From Candidatus Proelusimicrobium tauri (lineage in GTDB: Bacteria > Elusimicrobiota > Elusimicrobia > Elusimicrobiales > Elusimicrobiaceae): a DNA stretch of 20,550 nucleotides. Of the stretch, positions 14,867-20,550 are shown piece by piece. The notes under the pieces are model-generated. The model saw only the letters and a program-made list of their open reading frames with translations. It ran no database searches and was not told where the DNA came from. The translations under genes and the position numbers were made by a program. The stretch lies in contig DBYY01000008.1 of the NCBI GenBank assembly GCA_002311025.1, positions 2,228-22,777 on the forward strand. The letters are read 5' to 3'. The stretch's first letter is position 1; each line of letters opens with the position of its first letter.

Positions 14867-15970
14867 ATGGCAAGTAAAGAGATAAAAATTTTAAAAGAAA
14901 TCGGAAAATATGCCGAAACAAAAAAACTGCCCCTTTGGGCTGTTGGCGGTTTTGTGCGCGATTTTTATCTAGGTAAAAAAACTTACGATATTGATATTTG
15001 TGTGGAAGGCAAAATTGATGATTTACTTAGTTTTTGCCGCAAAAGATACGGTGCAAAAATTACCCGTTTTGAAACTTTTGGCACGGCAAGAGTTTCTTTA
15101 GAAAACGGTTTAAAACTTGATTTTGTCAGATGCAGAAAAGAAGTTTACCCAAAGCCCGCAAGTTTGCCGCAAGTTAAACCTTCCAATTTAAAAGATGATC
15201 TTTTCAGGCGTGATTTTACCTCAAATGTCGCGGCTTTAAGTCTTTTACCGAGTGAATTTTTTAAAGATTATGATTTATTTGAAGCAAAAAAAGCAATAAA
15301 AAAAGGGTATATAAAAATTTTACATGATAAAAGTTTTATTGACGACCCAACAAGAATCTTCCGCGCGATTCGCTTTGCCGCGCGCTTTAATTGGAAGATT
15401 GAAAAAAACACTCTTTCCCTTCTAAAAAAAGCGATTAAGGAAAATTATTTACTCTTACTTTCGCGCGCACGCCTAAACCACGAACTTATTAAAATTTTAG
15501 AAGAAAAAAAACCACTTGCCGCTTTAAAAATGCTTAAAAAATTTGATATTTTAAAATATTATTCGGCAAATCTAAAAGTAAATAAAAATATAGAAAAGGT
15601 AAATGATTTATCTTCTCGCCTTGCCCTGCTTGCTTTTTATTCTAAAGACGAAAATTTAATTAAAAACTTAACTTTGCCGCGCAATATTTCCACGCAAGCG
15701 CAAGAAGATTTTAAACTCTTAAAAAATCAAAAAGCAGTTAATTTTGAACTTTCTAAAGAACAAAAAAATCTGCTTAAACTTTGCTACCCAAAACTAAAAC
15801 CCGGCGCTTTTAAAAAATGTTTTATTGATGGCGTTTGGCTAAAAGAGCAAAAATTAAGCGGTGCGCAAATCGGTCAAATTTTGGATATTGCCGCAAAAAA
15901 TCAATTCAAAGGACTTTATAAAAGCAAATCTCACGCCCAAAAAGAAGTCCAAAAACTCCTCAAAAAATAA
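14867..15970 (+). CDS. cca: Class II tRNA nucleotidyltransferase (CCA-adding)
   Basis: The product is 367 residues. It adds or repairs the CCA end of tRNAs. The nucleotidyltransferase head contains AVGGFVRDFYLG, the metal-binding YDIDIC (two Asp), the RRDFTSN motif and the template motif DDPTRIFRAIRFAARF. The neck is marked by SRARLNHELIKIL. The rest is Lys-rich and helical, with no HD domain. Sequence alone cannot separate CCA-adding enzymes from poly(A) polymerases of this class, but the upstream tRNA lacks CCA, so a CCA activity is needed in this cell. There is no ribosome site; the 1-nt gap after the CpXC gene suggests coupled translation. Terminator at 15978. Confidence 0.9.
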   Translation: MASKEIKILKEIGKYAETKKLPLWAVGGFVRDFYLGKKTYDIDICVEGKIDDLLSFCRKRYGAKITRFETFGTARVSLENGLKLDFVRCRKEVYPKPASLPQVKPSNLKDDLFRRDFTSNVAALSLLPSEFFKDYDLFEAKKAIKKGYIKILHDKSFIDDPTRIFRAIRFAARFNWKIEKNTLSLLKKAIKENYLLLLSRARLNHELIKILEEKKPLAALKMLKKFDILKYYSANLKVNKNIEKVNDLSSRLALLAFYSKDENLIKNLTLPRNISTQAQEDFKLLKNQKAVNFELSKEQKNLLKLCYPKLKPGAFKKCFIDGVWLKEQKLSGAQIGQILDIAAKNQFKGLYKSKSHAQKEVQKLLKK

Positions 15971-15977
15971 ATAGGTC

Positions 15978-16010
15978 TAAAGTCCTATTTCCAGTATAGG
16001 TCTTTTATTT
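15978..16010 (+). terminator. Terminator of the tRNA-CpXC-cca unit
   Basis: TAAAGTCCTAT (15978-15988) pairs with ATAGGTCTTTA-like sequence (15996-16007) except for one T/T mismatch, with a 7-nt loop and tail TCTTTTATTT. An alternative 7-bp hairpin, AAATAGG/CCTATTT, overlaps its left arm and could compete with it. Confidence 0.65.
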
Positions 16011-16072
16011 GCTTGCGCGCTATGTAAATATTTAATAGTCTATAAATGAATACCCTTATTGGAGAAAAATAT

Positions 16073-19000
16073 ATGTCAACAAACAGAAAAAAAACCTCTT
16101 TAGTCAGTGTTTTTAAAAATCTTGTAAATGCAAATAAAAAAGATTTAAACGATATGCTCGTTTGCTCGGTAAAAGTTTTTGATACTTTGAGTCAACCCTA
16201 TTTTATTTTTGATAAAGAAGGCACAATTGCCTATGTAAACGCCGCTTTGCTAAAAGCACTTAAGTTAGAAGAAGCACCCGAAAATATTTTTGCTTTAACA
16301 GATAAAAAAGAGGCAGAAGAGTTTTTGAAAAAGACAGAAAGTGTTTTTTCTCTGAAAAGCAATTTGAACAGTCCCGTTGAACTTGCTTTTGCTAAAGAGG
16401 GTTTCAGCATGATGGCAACCGTTTCTTATCTAGCGGGGGAAGATAAAAAACAATATGCCGTTGCCGGTCTTATCACCAATAACCAAGATGAGAAAATTTT
16501 AAGAAGCAAAAACCTTTTACAAAGCATTTTAGATAATGCGCCTATGGCAATTTATACAAGAAATGCCGACGGGGGATTAACCTTCTACAATAAAAAAACT
16601 TTGGAAATTTACGAAGAAGAAGCCCCAAGTTTAGTTGCAGGTGATTTGCATAAAAATCAAACCGCTAAGAAAGAGGAAGAATATCGCGCAAGAGAAGCCG
16701 AAATTATAAAAGAGGGCAAAGTTGTTCACTATCCGCAAGAGGCCTACACAACAAAAGAAGGCACGGACCTTATGCTTGATTTAATTAAAGTGCCCATAGC
16801 GGCAACCCAATCTAATCCTGCTTGCGTTTTGACTATTGCGCAAGATATTACGGCACGTCATATTCAAGAAAGTGAAAATTTAAAAACACGCAATATCTTA
16901 CAAACCCTTTTTAACAATGCGCCTATGGCAATTTACGCCAGAGATCCCAAAGGTGAAATGCTCTTCTTAAATCAAAAAACTTGGGAAATTTACGGCAATG
17001 AAAAAGAATCAAAACTGAATGAAACTCCCGAACAACAAGAGTATTATATAAAAAGAGAACAACAAGTTTTAAAAGATAAAAAAATCTTAGATTTGCCGGA
17101 AGAAGAATATACCGGAAACGACGGCGTTAAACGCATCTTTCACTTAATTAAAGCCCCTGTTTACGACCAAGACGGCAAACCTATGATGGTAATTACCATT
17201 TCCCAAGATGTAACGCAAACGCGCGAAAAGGAAAAAGAAGTTATCAACACAAAAAACTTTTTACAGAAAGTTTTAGATAATTTGCCCGTTGCCGTTTATG
17301 CCAAAGACCCCGAAGGAAAATATTTGATATGGAATAAAAAATCAGAAGAAATCTTTGATAAAAAAGCACAAGAGGTTATCGGCAAACAATACTATAATGA
17401 ACAAATTACGCCGGAGCAAAAAGAATTTGTCGTTATGCAGGATCATAGCGTTTTTGATAAAGGTAGCGAAGTTGATATCCCGCAAGAACTTATTTCCACA
17501 CAAAAAGACGGTATAAAAGTTATGCATACTGTTAAAACACCTTTGTTTAATGAAGACGGCACACCTAATTGTTTGCTCGGTATTAGTGAAGATATTACCT
17601 CAAAAACAAAAATGGAAAGGGATGTCTACGAATCACGCACAAAATATTCTTTACTTGTGGAAAATTCCCGCGAAGGTATTTTGATTTTTGAAAAAGATAG
17701 AATCTCTTTTGCCAATCAAACCATTTTAAGTGCATTAAATGCTACGTTAACAGATATAGAAGGCAAAACTTTCAAAGACCTTGCCAGCAAAGAACAAGCC
17801 GATTTGGCAGCAGAGTTTTTTGAAAAAACTATCAACGGTACGGCAAGCGCACCTTTTGAAATTATTAAACTCCGCGAATTGAAAAATGACGGCGTTGTTG
17901 AGTTCGAAGTTTCTGCCGCTGATTCCAAATATCTCGGTAAGAAAATTTTAATAATGTTTTTAAGAAATATCACGGAAGAAAGAAATATCAAACAAACATC
18001 CTCTTTTACGACAGACAGACTCTATCAGGTTTTTGAAAACTCAAGTATTCCTCAAGTCGTTTTGCAGTATAACGGTTATGTTTACGATATGAACCGTATC
18101 GCAAGAGAAAAATTGGGTTTTACTTTACAGGAAAAACCCATTTACACAAGCATCTATATAAAACCTTCTCTGCCTACAAAAGCGCGCAAAGCAATGCAAA
18201 AAATGGAAGAAGCCGACTTTGAAGCGGAAATTGATTTTTCAAAACTTGAAGGTGTTAAAGAACTTACAAGAAAAGACAAAATTAAATTTGCCGTTCACAT
18301 GTTACCGATAAACAAAAAGCAACTAACCAGCGGCAAAACAGTATCTGATTTCCTTTTGGAGTTAAATTTCAAGAATGGCGGTTCTGTGTTGTCTTCCGAT
18401 GGTAGTTTGATTGATGATAATCCTTTGTCTTATCAAGATGCTGTTATCCTTGCAAATCGTAAAGGCACAATTTTAAAAGCGAATAATCAGGCTTTACAAC
18501 TTTTAAATATGCCCTTTAAGGATATTGAAGGCAAAAACTTGGCCGATTTTGTGATTCCGGGTGAAAAACTTTTAATTCAAGCCGATATCGCCGAAGTTTA
18601 TGCCCAAAACTTTATTAAGAATCGAAATTATAGTTTCCAACTTGACAAATCTGTTTTGCCGGTTGAAGCAAGCGGAGTTTTAACAAAGGATAATAATTTC
18701 CTTTTCTCTTTAAGAAACAACACTCCGCGTAAACAATTAATGGATAATCTTGAACAGCGCAGTTCTTATATACAGGCTTTGCATAATGTCATAGGTTTTG
18801 CTTTGCTTGAGTGTAATGTGAAAGACGGTAAGTTTTTACAGTTTACTACCGCAAATAATGAGGCCTTTAATCTAACCGGTTATACCTTACAGGAACTAAT
18901 GGATAAAACACTTGCAGATTTACTGCTTTGTGAAGATAAAACCAAAAAGCAAGTCGAAGATTATTTAGATAAAGTTTTTGATGCTGTTAAAGACGGTTCG

Positions 19001-20392
19001 CCTGCCAAATTTACGGCAAGAATAAAAGGCAAAAAAAAGATTGTTTCTGTTGAGATGCGTGTTTCTTATTTTGAGTTAAAGTCAACTAAAAAAGCAATTT
19101 TCTTGCTTCGCGATAATACCACAGAAAAAGAATTAAAAACAAAATTGATTGATAAGGAAGAAGAACTTAAAGGCATAAGAAACATCTTGCCCGGTCTTTA
19201 TTTGAGAATGGATAAAGACGGTGTTATAAAGGAATATAAAGCAGATCTTTCTTGGACTATTGCGGTCTTCCCTACGGACTATGTTGGTAGGGCTCCAAAA
19301 GATTACTTAGGTGAAGTTAATGCTAAAAAGTTAATACCGCTTTTACAAAAGGCAAGGCAGAATAATATACCTATACCTACAACTTTCTCTTTAGAGCATA
19401 ATAACGGTACAAGGTTTTATGAAGCGGTAATTTCACCTATCGTTGGGGAAGAAGACTTCCAAGTTTTAGTCAGCAGAGTTGATACTAAAAAAGGACTTGA
19501 AAACAGAGTTAGGGATTTATATGCCTTCTCTCCCAGTGGTGAAAATAGTTTCATAAACAATATGGAAGATATTTTGAATTTCGGTAAAGAAATGTTTAAG
19601 GCGCAGATTGGTCTTATTTGCCATTTCAGCGGACGTGCACAAGAAGAAATAGTTATCAATTATACAACACCAAATGGCACAATTAAGAAAAACACAAAAG
19701 TTATTGTTGATGAGTGTTTGCAACCCATCAGAGAAGGGTTTATCAGCGCTTATGAAAAACTTTCCGAAGTTAAATGCGAAGAAGAGTGTTTCCATAATAA
19801 ATATGATATTTCTTCTTTAATTGCCGCACCTTTATTTGTAAACGGCAAAGTGGAAGGCGCAATTTGCTTTATTTCTAGGGAAGGTGCCTTAATGACTATC
19901 GGGCAAGAAGAACGCAATTTAATAAGTTTCCTTGGTGGACTTATGGGCGTTGCTTTGGAACTTAGAAAATCTAATAAAGCGATGGATAATACTTTCACGG
20001 CCTTACGCAAACTTGTTGCCTCACTTGATGTTCCTTCGTTCATTACGGATGAATATTTAGGCTTAAAGAACATTAATGAGATAATGGGTAATATTTGCGG
20101 ACTTTATAATTTTGAAGATGTTCAAGACAAAAATGTGTTTAGTCAAGTCGCCTTTGATATGACAAAGACACAAAAAAGTTTTGATGATACTTTTAAATCT
20201 TCAAAAGGCGGAGCATTTGATTTTATCTTTGACACTAAACTTGCCGACGGAACTATGGAAAATATGCTTTGGCATATAGTGGAATTGAGAGACGGCTCTA
20301 ACGACGTAAAGGGTTTCTTGTTCGTGGGTGAAAGTGTTAAAGATTTGCCCCGTTTCAGAAATTTAATTTACGGACCTCAAAAGCATAATTAG
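16073..20392 (+). CDS. Multi-PAS/GAF sensory protein without visible output domain
   Basis: The product is 1439 residues. About nine to ten PAS-type domains follow each other: roughly 35-140, 148-272, 275-393, 395-515, 520-645, 647-765, 782-895, 899-1025, 1036-1140 and a last weak one 1305-1425; a GAF domain lies about 1146-1300. PAS 2-4 are close relatives, opening FLQ..LDN.P.AVY and closing with ISQDVT/ISEDIT-type ends. PAS and GAF domains bind small ligands or cofactors and mediate dimerisation. There is no signal peptide or membrane span, and I see no histidine-kinase, GGDEF, EAL, HTH, phosphatase or chemotaxis domain. Start at 16073: GGAG at 16061-16064 is 8 nt upstream; an in-frame ATG at 16046 would read through that site. 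It sits between two terminators, so it is probably monocistronic. Confidence 0.9.
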   Translation: MSTNRKKTSLVSVFKNLVNANKKDLNDMLVCSVKVFDTLSQPYFIFDKEGTIAYVNAALLKALKLEEAPENIFALTDKKEAEEFLKKTESVFSLKSNLNSPVELAFAKEGFSMMATVSYLAGEDKKQYAVAGLITNNQDEKILRSKNLLQSILDNAPMAIYTRNADGGLTFYNKKTLEIYEEEAPSLVAGDLHKNQTAKKEEEYRAREAEIIKEGKVVHYPQEAYTTKEGTDLMLDLIKVPIAATQSNPACVLTIAQDITARHIQESENLKTRNILQTLFNNAPMAIYARDPKGEMLFLNQKTWEIYGNEKESKLNETPEQQEYYIKREQQVLKDKKILDLPEEEYTGNDGVKRIFHLIKAPVYDQDGKPMMVITISQDVTQTREKEKEVINTKNFLQKVLDNLPVAVYAKDPEGKYLIWNKKSEEIFDKKAQEVIGKQYYNEQITPEQKEFVVMQDHSVFDKGSEVDIPQELISTQKDGIKVMHTVKTPLFNEDGTPNCLLGISEDITSKTKMERDVYESRTKYSLLVENSREGILIFEKDRISFANQTILSALNATLTDIEGKTFKDLASKEQADLAAEFFEKTINGTASAPFEIIKLRELKNDGVVEFEVSAADSKYLGKKILIMFLRNITEERNIKQTSSFTTDRLYQVFENSSIPQVVLQYNGYVYDMNRIAREKLGFTLQEKPIYTSIYIKPSLPTKARKAMQKMEEADFEAEIDFSKLEGVKELTRKDKIKFAVHMLPINKKQLTSGKTVSDFLLELNFKNGGSVLSSDGSLIDDNPLSYQDAVILANRKGTILKANNQALQLLNMPFKDIEGKNLADFVIPGEKLLIQADIAEVYAQNFIKNRNYSFQLDKSVLPVEASGVLTKDNNFLFSLRNNTPRKQLMDNLEQRSSYIQALHNVIGFALLECNVKDGKFLQFTTANNEAFNLTGYTLQELMDKTLADLLLCEDKTKKQVEDYLDKVFDAVKDGSPAKFTARIKGKKKIVSVEMRVSYFELKSTKKAIFLLRDNTTEKELKTKLIDKEEELKGIRNILPGLYLRMDKDGVIKEYKADLSWTIAVFPTDYVGRAPKDYLGEVNAKKLIPLLQKARQNNIPIPTTFSLEHNNGTRFYEAVISPIVGEEDFQVLVSRVDTKKGLENRVRDLYAFSPSGENSFINNMEDILNFGKEMFKAQIGLICHFSGRAQEEIVINYTTPNGTIKKNTKVIVDECLQPIREGFISAYEKLSEVKCEEECFHNKYDISSLIAAPLFVNGKVEGAICFISREGALMTIGQEERNLISFLGGLMGVALELRKSNKAMDNTFTALRKLVASLDVPSFITDEYLGLKNINEIMGNICGLYNFEDVQDKNVFSQVAFDMTKTQKSFDDTFKSSKGGAFDFIFDTKLADGTMENMLWHIVELRDGSNDVKGFLFVGESVKDLPRFRNLIYGPQKHN

Positions 20393-20417
20393 CAGATAAA
20401 ACTAATCTAAAAAACAT

Positions 20418-20460
20418 GGGACTTTGGGCCTAGATTTTACTAGGACCAAAGTCTCTTGTA
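20418..20460 (+). terminator. Terminator after the PAS/GAF gene
   Basis: A 16-bp stem (20418-20433 with 20440-20455), with one wobble and one G/A mismatch, has a 6-nt loop and the tail TTGTATT. The stem is strong; the T tail is imperfect. Confidence 0.7.
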
Positions 20461-20484
20461 TTATATACATAAAATGGATAATAT
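20456..20484 (+). promoter_or_regulatory. Possible promoter of the gene at the window edge
   Basis: TTGTAT (20456-20461) and TAATAT (20479-20484) are 17 nt apart. The expected start is about 20490-20492, at or next to the ATG at 20491. The region is AT-rich, so chance matches are likely. Confidence 0.35.
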
Positions 20485-20490
20485 ATAAGT

Positions 20491-20550
20491 ATGGGGAAAC
20501 TCTTTCTAAAACTGTCCAAAAAAGTTACAGCGCTGGTCCTTGCGCTGATA
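20491..20550 (+). CDS. Start of an exported or membrane protein (3' truncated)
   Basis: The frame is open from ATG 20491 to the window end, 20 codons. The product begins MGKLFLKLSKK followed by VTALVLALI, a basic head and hydrophobic core typical of a signal peptide or first membrane span. No convincing ribosome site precedes it. The family cannot be told. It lies 98 nt after the PAS/GAF gene and beyond its terminator. Confidence 0.5.
   Translation, partial: MGKLFLKLSKKVTALVLALI

Noticed and set aside
16009..16046. Promoter for the PAS/GAF gene
   Set aside because: TTGCTT or TTGCGC can be paired with several AT-rich -10-like hexamers, but none has both good hexamers and 16-18 nt spacing, so no specific site is claimed.
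16046..16072. Upstream ATG for the PAS/GAF protein
   Set aside because: The ribosome site GGAG lies inside this stretch and is properly spaced from ATG 16073.

Overview
This is a bacterial chromosomal window with low-to-moderate G+C and dense coding. It has almost no accessory features: I see no transposase, integrase, phage gene or CRISPR array. It holds housekeeping genes flanked by two very large repeat-built proteins. The organism cannot be named with certainty. The non-sporulating style, the AT-rich operon layout and the flavour of the YebC, PGK and SpoIID sequences suggest something near Elusimicrobiota, but that is a weak impression without a database search.

Layout. (1) 1-4530, + strand: the 3' part of a giant TPR protein, open from the first base, so its start lies outside the window. 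(2) 4624-7334, + strand: a glycolysis/secretion operon, gap-pgk-secG, with a good promoter, an intercistronic hairpin and a perfect terminator; tpiA is not in the cluster. (3) 7335-7747: a gene-poor stretch that holds a near-consensus promoter, an early terminator-like hairpin, a perfect Shine-Dalgarno with no start codon after it, a 25-codon single-TM ORF whose stop lies in a perfect 14-bp inverted repeat, and a bidirectional terminator. (4) 14066-7748, - strand: a tightly packed seven-gene operon yebC-ruvC-ruvA-ruvB-spoIID-like-queA-tgt, covering a translation or transcription factor, Holliday-junction processing, peptidoglycan cleavage and queuosine tRNA modification. Stop/start overlaps or gaps of 1-6 nt occur at every junction. 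(5) 14074-16010, + strand: a divergent unit of tRNA-Arg(TCG), a CpXC zinc-ribbon protein and a class II CCA-adding nucleotidyltransferase. The tRNA lacks an encoded CCA, so it is a substrate for the enzyme two genes downstream. (6) 16073-20392, + strand: a 1439-residue soluble PAS/GAF sensor protein with no recognisable output domain. (7) 20491-20550: the first codons of a gene with a signal-peptide-like N-terminus.

Several starts were moved from the longest open frame on the basis of ribosome binding sites: gap (4688), yebC (14026), queA (9960), the PAS protein (16073) and the CpXC protein (14230, because the longer frame would start inside the tRNA). The most unusual material is the modular design of the TPR protein, the output-less PAS array, and the 7340-7637 leader/small-protein locus.
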